DNA of 64,000 nt from Thiobacillus denitrificans. GTDB taxonomy: Bacteria > Pseudomonadota > Gammaproteobacteria > Burkholderiales > Thiobacillaceae. The notes beneath the pieces are model-generated. The model made no database searches. It saw only the letters and a list, made by a program, of their open reading frames with translations, and was not told where the DNA came from. The stretch lies in contig DHHQ01000009.1 in assembly GCA_002403375.1 (NCBI GenBank), positions 1-64,000 on the forward strand, read 5' to 3'. The position numbers and the translations under genes are program-made. This document shows, in pieces, positions 9,109-18,545 of this stretch. Numbering within the stretch: the stretch's first letter is position 1; each line of letters starts with the position of its first letter.

Positions 9109-10854
9109 ATGCAAGCAAGGCCTGGGTCGGGAAACATCCTCGAGGAAACCCTCGGCGCCCTCAAGCGCTTCTTCGTCGCCGCCGGCGCGTTCAGCTTCTT
9201 CATCAACGCGCTGATGCTGGTGCCCGCGATCTACATGCTGCAGGTGTACGACCGGGTGCTGGTGAGCCGCAACGAGACGACGCTCTACATGCTGACGCTG
9301 ATCGTCATCGGCTTCTACGTCGTGATGGGCGGGCTGGAGTGGCTGCGCTCGCGCCTGATGGTGCAGGCAGGGCTCAGGCTCGACGCCGAGCTCAACGACA
9401 AGGTGCTGTCGTCGGCGTTCCGGCAGAACCTGCGGCAGAGCGGCGCCAGCGCCGACCAGTCGCTCGGCGACCTCGGCGTCATCCGCCAGTTCCTCACCGG
9501 CAACGGGCTGTTCGCCTTCTTCGACGCCCCGTGGGCGCCGCTCTTCATCGCCGTCATCTTCCTCATGCACCCGCTGCTCGGCGTGGTCTCGCTGATCGGC
9601 GCGCTGGTGCTGCTCGGGCTCGCGCTGCTGACCGAATACCGCACCCAGAAGCCGCTGGCGGCGGCCAACCAGGCCGGCATCGCGGCCAACCAGTTCGCCA
9701 ACAACAGCTTCCGCAACGCCGAGGTGATCGAGGCGATGGGCATGTTCCCCTCGCTGCGCGCACGCTGGTACGCGCTGCACGGCCGGATGCTCGCGCTGCA
9801 GGCGGTGGCGAGCGAACGCGCCGGCAGCATTTCGGCGGTCACCCGCTTCACCCGCATTTCGCTGCAGTCGCTGATCCTCGGCTTCGGCGCGCTGCTGGTG
9901 ATCGACGGGCAGATCACCCCCGGCGCGATGATCGCCGCGTCGATCCTCATGGGACGCGCGCTCGCCCCGGTCGAGCAGGCGATCGGCGCGTGGAAGCAGT
10001 TCGTCGCCGCGCGCGGCGCCCACGGCCGCCTGAAGCAGCTGCTCGGCGACTACCACCCGCGCGAACCGCGCATCAGCCTGCCGGCCCCGCGCGGCGAATA
10101 CCGGATCGAGAACGTCTACGCCGCGGCGCCCGGCGGCAGCGTGCCCATCCTCAGGGGTGTGAACCTCGCCATCCCGCAGGGTACGGTGGTCGGCGTGATC
10201 GGGCCGTCGGGGTCGGGCAAGTCGACCCTGGCGCGGCTGCTGGTCGGCGTGTGGGGCGCCGGGTCGGGCAAGGTCAGGCTCGACGGCGCGGACGTCTTCG
10301 ACTGGGACAAGGCCGAGCTCGGCCCCTCGATCGGCTACCTGCCGCAGGACGTCGAACTGTTCGACGGCACGGTCGCGGAGAACATCGCCCGCTTCGGCGA
10401 ACTCGATTCCGAGGCGATCGTGCAGGCGGCGACGCTGGCCGGCGTGCACGACATGATCCTGCACCTGCCCGCAGGCTACGACACGCCGATCGGCAACGCC
10501 GGCTGCGCGCTGTCGGGCGGCCAGCGCCAGCGCATCGCGCTGGCCCGCGCGCTGTACGGCGATCCGTCGGTCGTCGTGCTCGACGAGCCCAATTCCAACC
10601 TCGACGACGTCGGCGAAGCGGCCCTGGTCGCCGCGCTGAAGCAGCTCAAGGAAGCCGGCAGGACCGTCGTCCTGATCACCCACCGCACCAGCGTGCTCTC
10701 GGTGATCGACCGCCTGCTGGTACTGCGCGACGGCCAGGTCCATGCCTGGGGCCCGCCCGCGGAAGTGCTGGCGGCACTCAACCAGGCGGCGCAGAAGGAG
10801 CGGTCGGCGGCGCAGGCGGCCGCTGCGGGTGCGCCGGTCAGGCTGGTCACCTAG
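9109..10854 (+). CDS. Type I secretion ABC transporter/permease (PrtD/HlyB class)
   Basis: Inner-membrane exporter ATPase of a type I secretion system. Seen: an N-terminal membrane domain with several hydrophobic helices (about 25-280) and no C39 peptidase domain; a nucleotide-binding domain with Walker A GPSGSGKST (365-373), the signature SGGQRQRIALARAL and Walker B VVVLDEPNSNLDD. Length (581 aa) fits the PrtD family of RTX protease/peroxidase exporters. It lies directly downstream of the RTX peroxidase, and the HlyD partner starts 40 nt after its stop. The substrate is almost certainly the upstream peroxidase. Confidence 0.94.
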   Translation: MQARPGSGNILEETLGALKRFFVAAGAFSFFINALMLVPAIYMLQVYDRVLVSRNETTLYMLTLIVIGFYVVMGGLEWLRSRLMVQAGLRLDAELNDKVLSSAFRQNLRQSGASADQSLGDLGVIRQFLTGNGLFAFFDAPWAPLFIAVIFLMHPLLGVVSLIGALVLLGLALLTEYRTQKPLAAANQAGIAANQFANNSFRNAEVIEAMGMFPSLRARWYALHGRMLALQAVASERAGSISAVTRFTRISLQSLILGFGALLVIDGQITPGAMIAASILMGRALAPVEQAIGAWKQFVAARGAHGRLKQLLGDYHPREPRISLPAPRGEYRIENVYAAAPGGSVPILRGVNLAIPQGTVVGVIGPSGSGKSTLARLLVGVWGAGSGKVRLDGADVFDWDKAELGPSIGYLPQDVELFDGTVAENIARFGELDSEAIVQAATLAGVHDMILHLPAGYDTPIGNAGCALSGGQRQRIALARALYGDPSVVVLDEPNSNLDDVGEAALVAALKQLKEAGRTVVLITHRTSVLSVIDRLLVLRDGQVHAWGPPAEVLAALNQAAQKERSAAQAAAAGAPVRLVT

Positions 10855-10894
10855 TTCCCGGCGTCGTCCACGCAGAAGCGAAGCGGAGGTCACC

Positions 10895-12256
10895 ATGGCA
10901 AACCCCACAAACCAGGACGAGGCACCGGCCGGCAACCGGCTCGAGCAGGCCGCGCGCGCGACCGACCTTTCCGGCAACCCGCACCGGCCGACGCGGATCG
11001 GCGTCGCCCTGCTGCTCGTCGGCCTCGGCGGCTTTCTCGCCTGGGCCGCGCTCGCGCCGCTCGACGAGGGCGTGCCGGCGCCGGGGGCGATCGTCATCGA
11101 ATCGCAGCGCAAGCCGGTGCAGCACCTGAGCGGCGGCATCGTGCGCAAGGTCCACGTCACCGAGGCGCAGCAGGTCGAGGCGGGCACGGTGCTGGTCGAA
11201 CTCGACGACACCCAGCTGCGCGCCGACATCGAGGCGGCCAAGGTGCGCTACTACGGCGGGCTCGCGCTCGAAGCGCGGCTGCAGGCCGAGAGCGACCGCG
11301 CGTCGCGCATCGTCTTCCCGGCCGAACTGGTCGCCGCCGCCGAGGAGGACCCGCTGGCACGGCGCAACATGGACCTCCAGCAGCAGCTCTTCTTCAGCCG
11401 GCGGGTCGCCCTGCAGGCCGAACTGCGCTCGATCGACGAGGCGATCGCCTCGCTGCGCTCGCAGCGCGTCGGCCTCCACGCGCGGCTCGACGGCCTGCGC
11501 CGCCAGCTCGCGCTGCTCGACGAGCAGCTGCGCGGCAGCCGCGACCTCGCGGCGGACGGCTACCTGCCGCGCAACCGCCTGCTCGAGGAGGAGCGCCTGA
11601 ACGCCGACCTGCACGCCCAGATGCTCGACCTGGAAGCCAGCATCACCGCCCGGCAGAACGACATCTCGGAACTGACGCTGCGCCGCCAGTTCCGCATGCA
11701 CGACTTCCTGCAGGGCGTCGACGCCGAGCTCGCCGCGGTCGCCCGCGAGCTGCCGGCCCACATGGAGCAGCTCGCCTCGCTGGCGACCGAGATCACGCGC
11801 ACACGGCTGGTCTCGCCGGTCAAGGGCACGGTCGTCGGCCTGCAGGTGCAGTCGGTCAACGCGGTCGTCGCGCCCGGCAGCAAGATCATGGACATCGTGC
11901 CGGCGAACGAGCGGCTGATCCTCGAGGTGCGCATCGAGCCGCAGCTGATCGACCGCCTGAAGCCGGGGCTGAACGCCGACATCCGCTTCAACGCGTTCCA
12001 GGATGCGCCCGACACCATCGTCGAGGGGCGGCTGATTTCGGTGTCGGCCGACCGCTTCACCGACCCGGTGACCAACCAGCCGTATTTCCTCGGCCGCGTC
12101 GAGGTGCCGCCCGAAAGCCTCGGCCGGCTCAAGGACAAGCGGCTGGTCCCGGGCATGTCGGCCGACGCCGTCATCAAGACCGGGGAACGCAGCCTGCTCG
12201 ACTACCTGGTCCGTCCGCTGATGCGCCGCGTGTCGACGTCGATGACCGAGTACTGA
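10895..12256 (+). CDS. Type I secretion periplasmic adaptor (HlyD family)
   Basis: Membrane-fusion subunit linking the ABC exporter to the outer-membrane TolC channel. The ATG at 10895 is chosen because of the ribosome site ggaggt 5 nt upstream; longer readings enter an arginine-rich shadow. Seen: a short cytoplasmic tail, one transmembrane helix at about 35-54, a lipoyl/barrel-sandwich segment GGIVRKVHVTEAQQVEAGTVLVELDD, a long coiled-coil hairpin (about 130-290) and a C-terminal beta-barrel with VPGMSADAVIKTGERSLLDYL. The 453 aa length is typical. Translation ends 218 nt before the TolC gene. Confidence 0.93.
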   Translation: MANPTNQDEAPAGNRLEQAARATDLSGNPHRPTRIGVALLLVGLGGFLAWAALAPLDEGVPAPGAIVIESQRKPVQHLSGGIVRKVHVTEAQQVEAGTVLVELDDTQLRADIEAAKVRYYGGLALEARLQAESDRASRIVFPAELVAAAEEDPLARRNMDLQQQLFFSRRVALQAELRSIDEAIASLRSQRVGLHARLDGLRRQLALLDEQLRGSRDLAADGYLPRNRLLEEERLNADLHAQMLDLEASITARQNDISELTLRRQFRMHDFLQGVDAELAAVARELPAHMEQLASLATEITRTRLVSPVKGTVVGLQVQSVNAVVAPGSKIMDIVPANERLILEVRIEPQLIDRLKPGLNADIRFNAFQDAPDTIVEGRLISVSADRFTDPVTNQPYFLGRVEVPPESLGRLKDKRLVPGMSADAVIKTGERSLLDYLVRPLMRRVSTSMTEY

Positions 12257-12474
12257 ACGCCGGGCAGGCGCCCGGCGGCGGTCGGGTGCAGTGCCGACAC
12301 GCCGGCCGCGCTCGGCAACTGCGCGCGACTCGGCTAAGGTAAGAACGTAGGTCCGAGACGCATCCCCCTGAAAGCATTGATGGAGGAGGGGGAGGGGAAA
12401 GCAGACGGCCCGAACCGGCCGGGCCCTGGCGCCGCGGACGGGGCGGAACCCGCCGACACGCGAGAGCTGAACGA

Positions 12475-13851
12475 ATGACCAGAATGCACACGCGCCTGAC
12501 CACCTTCGTGAAACCCGTTTGCTGGCTCGCGCTCGCCGCGAGCAGCCTCGCCAGCGCCGAGCCGATCGACCTGAAAGGCGCGGTGCTGCGTGCCCTGGAG
12601 ACGGAAGCGGAATACCGTTCGGTGCGCGCCGAGCTCGACGCCATCCGCGAGGAGAAGGCCCGTGCGCGCGCCGGCCTGCTGCCGACGCTGTCGGCGTCCG
12701 GCACGCATACCGACAACGACGCCGAGCGCACGTTTGCCGACGGCAGTTCCGACGAGCCGAGCTATACCAGCAAGCAGTACAACCTGACCCTGAAGCAGCC
12801 GATCCTGCGCCGCGACAGCTGGGTCAAGTACCGCCAGGCCGGGACCCGCATCGCCTCCGCCGAGCAGCAGGCGGACAGCGAGCGGGTCCGGCTCGTTCTC
12901 GACGTCAGCGAGCAGTACCTCGACTGCCTCTACGCCGACGCGGTGGCGCGTTTCGCGCGTGCCGAGGTGAGCGCGCTCGAAGGGCTCGTCACGGCGGTCA
13001 CCCGCGGGTTTTCGGCGGGGGCCAACACGCGCACCGACATCCTCGACGCCGAAGCGCGCCTCGACGCCGCGCGGGTCCGCCTCATCGAGGCGCAGCAGTC
13101 GATCGACTCCTCGCGCCGCGCGCTGGAGTCGTCGACCGGCCGGCCGGTGAGCGCGATCCATCCCATCGTCCAGGCGCGGCTGGCGCTGCGGGACCCGCAT
13201 CTGCGGATCCGCGACTGGCGGGAAGCCGCGCTGACGGCCAATCCGGAAGTCCAGGCCGCGACGTTCAACGTCGAACTCGCGCGCCAGGAGGTCCAGCTCC
13301 AGCAGGCGGGGCATTACCCCTCGCTCGACCTCGTCGTCCAGCACCAGCATGCGGAAAGCGACTCGATCACCACGCTCGACGTCGAGACCCGGACCACGCT
13401 GTGGGGCGTGCAGTTCAACGTGCCGCTGTATTCCGGCGGCCTGGTCACCGCGTCGACCCGCCAGGCGGGCAGCCGGCTGGCGCGCGCCCAGGCGGAACTC
13501 GACGCCAAGCGCGAGGAGGTCATGCTGCGCACCGCGCGCGCGGTCGAGGCGCTGCTGGCCGGCGGCCAGCGGGTGCAGGCGCTGAGCCGCGCCGAGGCGT
13601 CGGCGACCGCCGCGCTGACCGGCACCGAGAAGGGCCTGCAGGCGGGCACGCGGAGCTTCGTCGACGTGCTGAACGCCCGCCAGCAGCTGTTCGAAGTCCA
13701 GCAGTCGAGGGCGCGCGCCGACGCCGACTTCATCCTCGCCCTGCTGCAGCTGAAGGCCGCCGCCGGCCAGGCCGACGAAGCGGCGATCGACGAGGCGAAC
13801 GCCTTCCTCGCGGACAGCGCGAGCGTCGTCTTCCCGACCCTTGCGGAGTAG
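12475..13851 (+). CDS. TolC-family outer-membrane channel of the type I secretion system
   Basis: Outer-membrane efflux/secretion tunnel. Seen: a signal peptide (about 1-28, ending ASSLASAEP) and the two repeated TolC halves with long helices. The LDCLYADAVARFARAEVSALEGLVTAV region and RQQLFEVQQSRARADADFILALLQLKAAAG match the family's conserved C-terminal helix. The 458 aa length is normal. Its place after the ABC and HlyD genes makes it the third part of the exporter, although the 218-nt gap may hold a separate promoter. Confidence 0.92.
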   Translation: MTRMHTRLTTFVKPVCWLALAASSLASAEPIDLKGAVLRALETEAEYRSVRAELDAIREEKARARAGLLPTLSASGTHTDNDAERTFADGSSDEPSYTSKQYNLTLKQPILRRDSWVKYRQAGTRIASAEQQADSERVRLVLDVSEQYLDCLYADAVARFARAEVSALEGLVTAVTRGFSAGANTRTDILDAEARLDAARVRLIEAQQSIDSSRRALESSTGRPVSAIHPIVQARLALRDPHLRIRDWREAALTANPEVQAATFNVELARQEVQLQQAGHYPSLDLVVQHQHAESDSITTLDVETRTTLWGVQFNVPLYSGGLVTASTRQAGSRLARAQAELDAKREEVMLRTARAVEALLAGGQRVQALSRAEASATAALTGTEKGLQAGTRSFVDVLNARQQLFEVQQSRARADADFILALLQLKAAAGQADEAAIDEANAFLADSASVVFPTLAE

Positions 13852-14044
13852 GGCGGAGGCCGCCCCGGCCCCGCCCGCTCCCGCGTCCCCCTGTTGCTGA
13901 AGATGCGGCGGTCCGCCGGCGTCACCGGCCGGCCGCCGCAGCGTGCCGGAAGGCGGCGCCTATACTGGATCCAGGCCAGCGGCCGGCACGCGCTCCTGGC
14001 GGCGCAGGTGCCGTGTCCGTCCGTTGCCTCCCCAAGAGGTGAGC

Positions 14045-15739
14045 ATGCTCGACGAATACACGCACCAGCCACGCATTGCCTACTTTTCCATGGAAATCGC
14101 GCTGCGCAACGAGATCCCGACCTACTCGGGGGGCCTCGGGGTGCTGGCCGGCGACACCCTGCGCTCGGCCACCGACCTCGATCTGCCGCTGGTGGCGGTG
14201 AGCCTGGTCAGCCGCGCCGGGTATTTCCGCCAGGAGATCGATGCCCATGGCCGCCAGGTCGAGCACCCCGCCATGTGGGATCCGCGCGACTGGGCCAGGC
14301 CGCTCAACGCCAAGATCGCGGTGACGATCGAGGGCAGGGCGGTATGGATCGGCGCCTGGCTGTACGAGCACGAGAGCCATCTCGGCGGCCGCCAGCCGGT
14401 GCTGCTGCTCGACACCGACCTCGACGAGAACCTTGCCGAAGACCGCGAGATCACCCATTACCTGTACGGCGGCGACGACGTCTACCGCTTCAAGCAGGAG
14501 ATCGTCCTCGGCGTCGGCGGGGCGCGCCTGCTGCGCGCGCTCGACTTCGAGATCCTGCAGTACCACATGAACGAGGGGCACTCCGCGCTGCTCGGCCTCG
14601 AACTGCTGCGGCGCCATGAATACCCCCCCGAGAACGTGCGCCCCGGCGAATCGCCGTACGACCTGCCGCGGGTGCGCGAGTTGTGCAACTTCACCACCCA
14701 CACCCCGGTCGAGGCCGGCCACGACCGCTTCTCCTACGACCTGGTGCAGCGCGTGCTCAACGCCAGCATCGATCTTGCAGCGATCAAGCGCCTCGCCGGC
14801 GAGGACAAGCTCAACATGACCCGGCTCGCGCTCAACCTCAGCGAATACGTGAACGGCGTCGCCAAGCGCCACGCCGAGGTGTCGAACCGGATGTTCCCGG
14901 GCTACCGGGTGCACGCCATCACCAACGGCGTCCATCCGTTCACCTGGACCAGCGAACCGTTCCGCAAGCTCTACGACCACCATCTGCCGAGCTGGTGCCA
15001 CGAACCCGAGCAGCTCGTGCGCGCCGACTGCTGCCTGTCCGAGGCGGTCATCCAGGAGGCGCATCAGCAGGCCAAGCTGGCGCTGATCGAGCGGGTGCGC
15101 GCGCGCGCCGGCGCGAGCCTCGACCCGGGCCTGCCCATCCTCGGCTTCGCCCGCCGCATGACCGCGTACAAGCGGCCCGACCTGCTGTTCACCGACCTCG
15201 AGCGGCTGCAGGCGATCGCCCGCAAGCATCCGTTCCAGATCGTGCTCGCCGGCAAGGCGCATCCGCACGACGAGGGCGGCAAGCGGCTGATCGAGCAGCT
15301 GCACGCGCTGATGCGCCAACTCGAAGGCGTCGTGCCGATCGCCTTCCTGCCCGACTACGACATGGACAACGCCCGCGCGCTGGTCGCCGGTGCCGACGTC
15401 TGGCTCAACACGCCGCTGCGCCCCTACGAAGCCTCCGGCACCAGCGGCATGAAGGCCGCGTTCAACGGCGTGCCGAGCCTGTCGATCCTCGACGGCTGGT
15501 GGATCGAGGGCTGCATCGAGGGCGTCACCGGCTGGGCGATCGGCAACGATACCGGTGCCGACGACGGCGACGCCGCCGCCCTCTACGACAAGCTCGAACA
15601 GGTGGTGCTGCCGCTCTACTACGACCCCGACCGTGGCGGCTGGGCCCGCGTCATGAAGGGCGCGATCAGCAAGAGCGCGTCGTACTTCAACAGCAGCCGC
15701 ATGATGCGGCGCTACGCGGCCGAGGCCTACCTCCGTTGA
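14045..15739 (+). CDS. glgP: Alpha-glucan (glycogen) phosphorylase, short form
   Basis: GT35 enzyme releasing glucose-1-phosphate from alpha-1,4-glucans. The start at 14045 follows a gaggtgag ribosome site. Seen: N-terminal [25 protein letters not shown], typical of the short bacterial/archaeal phosphorylases; the [15 protein letters not shown] helix; [13 protein letters not shown]; and the cofactor-site region [14 protein letters not shown] followed by LDGWWIEG, where the lysine of SGMK should bind pyridoxal phosphate. It has 564 aa against roughly 800 in the E. coli type. No other glycogen genes are adjacent, so the link to storage metabolism is inferred from family only. Confidence 0.92.
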   Translation: MLDEYTHQPRIAYFSMEIALRNEIPTYSGGLGVLAGDTLRSATDLDLPLVAVSLVSRAGYFRQEIDAHGRQVEHPAMWDPRDWARPLNAKIAVTIEGRAVWIGAWLYEHESHLGGRQPVLLLDTDLDENLAEDREITHYLYGGDDVYRFKQEIVLGVGGARLLRALDFEILQYHMNEGHSALLGLELLRRHEYPPENVRPGESPYDLPRVRELCNFTTHTPVEAGHDRFSYDLVQRVLNASIDLAAIKRLAGEDKLNMTRLALNLSEYVNGVAKRHAEVSNRMFPGYRVHAITNGVHPFTWTSEPFRKLYDHHLPSWCHEPEQLVRADCCLSEAVIQEAHQQAKLALIERVRARAGASLDPGLPILGFARRMTAYKRPDLLFTDLERLQAIARKHPFQIVLAGKAHPHDEGGKRLIEQLHALMRQLEGVVPIAFLPDYDMDNARALVAGADVWLNTPLRPYEASGTSGMKAAFNGVPSLSILDGWWIEGCIEGVTGWAIGNDTGADDGDAAALYDKLEQVVLPLYYDPDRGGWARVMKGAISKSASYFNSSRMMRRYAAEAYLR

Positions 15740-15769
15740 GCCGTCGCGGCCGGCGGCGGTGAAGCCGCG

Positions 15770-16834
15770 ATGATCGAGATCGACGCATCGTTCGGCGAAG
15801 GCGGCGGCCAGGTCCTGCGCAGCGCGCTCGCGCTGTCGGTGATCACGCGCACGCCGATGCGGCTGACCAACGTCCGCGCCCGCCGCCCGCAGCCTGGCCT
15901 CAAGCCCCAGCATCTCAGGGCGGTCGAGGCCGCGGCGCAGATCGGCGCGGCGCACGTCGAAGGCGCGGCGCCCGGCTCGCAGACGCTCGTGTTCGAGCCG
16001 AGCGCGCTCGAGGCCGGCCACTACGCCTTCGACATCGGCACCGCGGGCTCGACGGGCCTGCTGCTGCAGACGCTCTGCCTGCCGCTGAGCTTCGCCGCCG
16101 GGCCGTCGCGGCTGAGCCTTGCCGGCGGCACCCACGTGCCCTGGAGCCCCTGTTTCCACTACCTGCAGTGGCAGTGGCTGCCGTACCTGGCGCAGATCGG
16201 CTACCACGTCGCGTGCAGCCTCGAGCGCGCCGGCTTCTACCCGCGCGGCGGCGGCATCGTGCACGCCGACATCGTCCCCAGCCGTCACCTCAAGCCACTC
16301 ACGCTCGCCGAGCGCGGCCGCCTGCTGCGCATCCGCGGGCTCTCGGCGGTCGGCCGGCTCGACCGCTCGATCGCCGAGCGGCAGCGCGCCCAGGCCGTCG
16401 AACGGCTGCGCGGGGTGGGCGTGCCGCCCGAGATCGAGGTCGCCGAAGTGCCCGCCGCGTCGCCCGGCACCTTCATCGTGCTGCAGGCCGAATTCGAAGG
16501 CGGCCGATGCTGCGCCTTCGCACTCGGCGCGCGGCACAAGCGCGCGGAGAAGGTCGCCGACGAGGCCGTCGACGAACTGCTCGCCGACCTCGGCGCGGGC
16601 GGCGCGATCGACGGCTGGCTCGCCGACCAGCTGCTGCTGCCGCTCGCCTTCGTTCCCGGGCGGTCGACCTTTTCGGTCTGCCGCGTCAGCCAGCACCTGC
16701 GCACCAACGCCGAGCTGCTCGGCCATTTTCTGCCGGTCGAGGTCGGGATCGAGGGTGAAACCGGCGAGCCGGGGAGGGTGGTCATCGAGGGCACGCACAT
16801 CCCGACGCCGGCAATCGGAAAGGGGGCGTGTTAG
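15770..16834 (+). CDS. rtcA: RNA 3'-terminal phosphate cyclase
   Basis: ATP-dependent enzyme converting RNA 3'-phosphate ends to 2',3'-cyclic phosphates. Seen: the family N-terminus FGEGGGQVLRSALALSVITRTPMRL, the central TAGSTGLLLQTLCLPL, YPRGGGIVHADIVP, and a C-terminal CRVSQHLRTNAELL that contains the histidine expected to be adenylylated. The 354 aa length is normal. The partner ligase rtcB and the regulator rtcR are not visible in this window. It begins 30 nt after glgP and may be co-transcribed with it. Confidence 0.92.
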   Translation: MIEIDASFGEGGGQVLRSALALSVITRTPMRLTNVRARRPQPGLKPQHLRAVEAAAQIGAAHVEGAAPGSQTLVFEPSALEAGHYAFDIGTAGSTGLLLQTLCLPLSFAAGPSRLSLAGGTHVPWSPCFHYLQWQWLPYLAQIGYHVACSLERAGFYPRGGGIVHADIVPSRHLKPLTLAERGRLLRIRGLSAVGRLDRSIAERQRAQAVERLRGVGVPPEIEVAEVPAASPGTFIVLQAEFEGGRCCAFALGARHKRAEKVADEAVDELLADLGAGGAIDGWLADQLLLPLAFVPGRSTFSVCRVSQHLRTNAELLGHFLPVEVGIEGETGEPGRVVIEGTHIPTPAIGKGAC

Positions 16835-16837
16835 TGT

Positions 16838-17124
16838 CGGATTGCATGATCTGGCGCTTCCCATCGAATCGGGAGGTCTCGCTACCGAATCGGCGCGTGC
16901 GCCCATTGCCTATGCGTTTGGAACGATGGGGGTCGAGTCGGTCGTGGTGAGTGTCGAGCCCGGGCAGCCAGACGGGATGGTGCGTCTGTCTTTGCGCTCC
17001 ACACAAGCGAGCTTATGCAGGTCGCCCTGCCCATGTGCCAACGCATGGGGTTCAAGTGGAAGTCGGCCGCGCCGATGATTCACGGTGTCGGATACGATGT
17101 TTATGTCAAGGAACTCGAGGACTG
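16838..17124 (+). pseudogene. Possible frameshifted small gene after rtcA
   Basis: Two plus-strand frames read like one protein. The first gives PIAYAFGTMGVESVVVSVEPG then MVRLSLRSTQASL; the second, shifted by one base near 17010, gives MQVALPMCQRMGFKWKSAAP then HGVGYDVYVKELED and a stop at 17122-17124. Both halves have plausible amino-acid make-up and join cleanly if one base is restored. I do not recognise the family. It may be a decayed gene or contain a sequencing error; no clear ribosome site was found. The remainder of the 16835-17250 gap shows nothing else. Confidence 0.3.
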
Positions 17125-17250
17125 ACCCCGCGGTACAGGGACCACGCGCATGAAGCCGCGCCGGGCCCCGGACCGCCAGGGCCCCACGGTATCGCCCGTC
17201 GAAGGACGGGCATCTATAGTGAACGGATTCCCACACGCGAAGGAAATGTC

Positions 17251-17532
17251 ATGGCGACCTACATTCTGTTCGGCAAGATGAGCCTGGAGGCGGTGCGCGC
17301 CGTCAGCGCCCAGCGCACCGAGGACGCGATCGCGCTGATCAGGAAGCACGGCGGCGAGTACAAGGCGGGTTACGCGCTGCTCGGCGAGGTCGATTACGTG
17401 GTCATCCTCGACCTGCCCGATACCGAGCGCGCGATGCAGGTCTCGCTCGGCCTGAGCAGGCTTCTCGGCATCAGCTTCCGCACCGCGCCCGCGGTCGCCA
17501 TGGACGCGTTCGACAAGCTCGCGGCCGCCTAG
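17251..17532 (+). CDS. GYD domain protein
   Basis: Small (93 aa) ferredoxin-like-fold protein of the GYD family. Seen: MATYILFGKMSLEAV near the start, then GGEYKAGYALLGEVDYVVILDLPD and GISFRTAPAVAMD, the three usual strands of the family. A ribosome site (aaggaa, 5 nt before the ATG) fixes the start. The biochemical function of the family is unknown. Confidence 0.82.
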   Translation: MATYILFGKMSLEAVRAVSAQRTEDAIALIRKHGGEYKAGYALLGEVDYVVILDLPDTERAMQVSLGLSRLLGISFRTAPAVAMDAFDKLAAA

Positions 17533-17642
17533 CGCGAGCGGCCTCGACGGCCGCCAAGGAGGAAAGCAGGCCAGCTGTCTCGCCAGCCTTTCACGGCACT
17601 GCTGCGGGAGTCGCTGGCGCGAGGAAGAGAACCGGACGCCTC

Positions 17643-18188
17643 ATGAATCCGAATATCGTCATCCGGCCTGAAACGGTTTCCGACGCGGACGCGATCACCG
17701 GGGTGACCGTCGCCGCGTTCGAGACGCTGGAGATCAGCAGCCACACCGAGCAGTTCATCGTCACGGCGCTGCGCGCGGCCGGGGCACTGACGCTGTCGCT
17801 GGTCGCGGAAATCGGCGGCCGGGTGGTCGGCCACGTCGCCTTTTCGCCGGTGACGATTTCGGACGGCACGCCGGACTGGTACGGGCTCGGGCCGGTTTCG
17901 GTATTGCCGGCCTGCCAGCGGCAGGGCATCGGCAAGGCGCTGATCCGCGAAGGGCTGTCACGCCTGAGGGCGCTGGGCGCGCGCGGATGCTGCCTTGTCG
18001 GGCATCCGGATTACTACCGGAAATTCGGCTTCCGGAACGTGCCGGGGCTCGGGATCGAGGGCGTGCCGCCGGAGGTTTTTTTCGCGCTGCCGTTCGACGG
18101 GCGCATGCCGCAGGGCAGCGTCACCTTCCACGCGGCGTTCGCGGCCGATGGCGCGGCGCCTGCGGGCGAAGCTTCAAATCGCAGCTGA
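17643..18188 (+). CDS. GNAT-family N-acetyltransferase (YhbS-like)
   Basis: Predicted acetyl-CoA-dependent acyltransferase of 181 aa. Seen: N-terminal IVIRPETVSDADAITGVTVAAF, the beta-4 strand with HVAFSPVTI, and the acetyl-CoA loop in GLGPVSVLPACQRQGIGKALI (QRQGIGKAL is the classic Q/RxxGxG/A motif). These are followed by VGHPDYYRKFGFR, typical of YhbS/COG3153. The substrate is unknown. A separate transcription unit is likely; the gene on the other side is convergent. Confidence 0.88.
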   Translation: MNPNIVIRPETVSDADAITGVTVAAFETLEISSHTEQFIVTALRAAGALTLSLVAEIGGRVVGHVAFSPVTISDGTPDWYGLGPVSVLPACQRQGIGKALIREGLSRLRALGARGCCLVGHPDYYRKFGFRNVPGLGIEGVPPEVFFALPFDGRMPQGSVTFHAAFAADGAAPAGEASNRS

Positions 18189-18225
18189 CGCTACCTCTGT
18201 TCACCCTGGGCCGTGGGCACGACGC

Positions 18226-18267
18226 AAAAAGGCCCGGCCGTGCGGCTGCGCGCCGCCGTGCCGGGCC
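18226..18267 (-). terminator. Rho-independent terminator (minus strand)
   Basis: Reading on the minus strand, a long imperfect GC stem with outer arms ggcccggc / gccgggcc is followed at once by five T. It lies 20 nt beyond the stop of the small minus-strand membrane-protein gene, and may also stop transcripts arriving from the convergent acetyltransferase. Confidence 0.65.
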
Positions 18268-18286
18268 CGTTCTGGCGGGCTGAGGC

Positions 18287-18433
18287 TCAGCGCTGGATGA
18301 CCATGAAGATGCCGGCGACGAGTCCGAGCGCGGCCATGACCATGTTCATGTGGTTGAACTTCAGGCCGAACAGGGTCGAGAGCGCCATGACGATGAACCA
18401 GATGCCTGCCAGAAAAACGCCGATGCCTTTCAA
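18287..18433 (-). CDS. Small two-helix membrane protein
   Basis: A 48-aa protein with two hydrophobic helices (residues about 4-22 and 30-46) separated by LKFNHMN. The best start is TTG at 18433, preceded by gggaga at 6 nt; longer readings add an arginine-rich shadow. A terminator follows. No family recognised; it may be a small stress or envelope membrane protein. Confidence 0.55.
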   Translation of the reverse strand: MKGIGVFLAGIWFIVMALSTLFGLKFNHMNMVMAALGLVAGIFMVIQR

Positions 18434-18545
18434 GTGAATCTCCCGGGTTGGATGTGAGGTGCGGGCATCGTAGCGCAATCGCCGGCACCGGCCGCGCGCG
18501 GGCCGACGGGCGGCCGGCAAGGCGGTACGGCCTGCCGTCAAGTCG

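Noticed and set aside
290..9118. Very long antisense and alternative open frames across the oxidase and peroxidase genes
   Set aside because: They arise from high GC in the third codon position; composition is Arg/Val/His-rich with no recognisable domain or ribosome site, and the opposite strand holds clear protein families.
16910..17236. Minus-strand 108-aa frame after rtcA
   Set aside because: It lacks a ribosome site and family resemblance; the plus strand gives a better, if frameshifted, protein.
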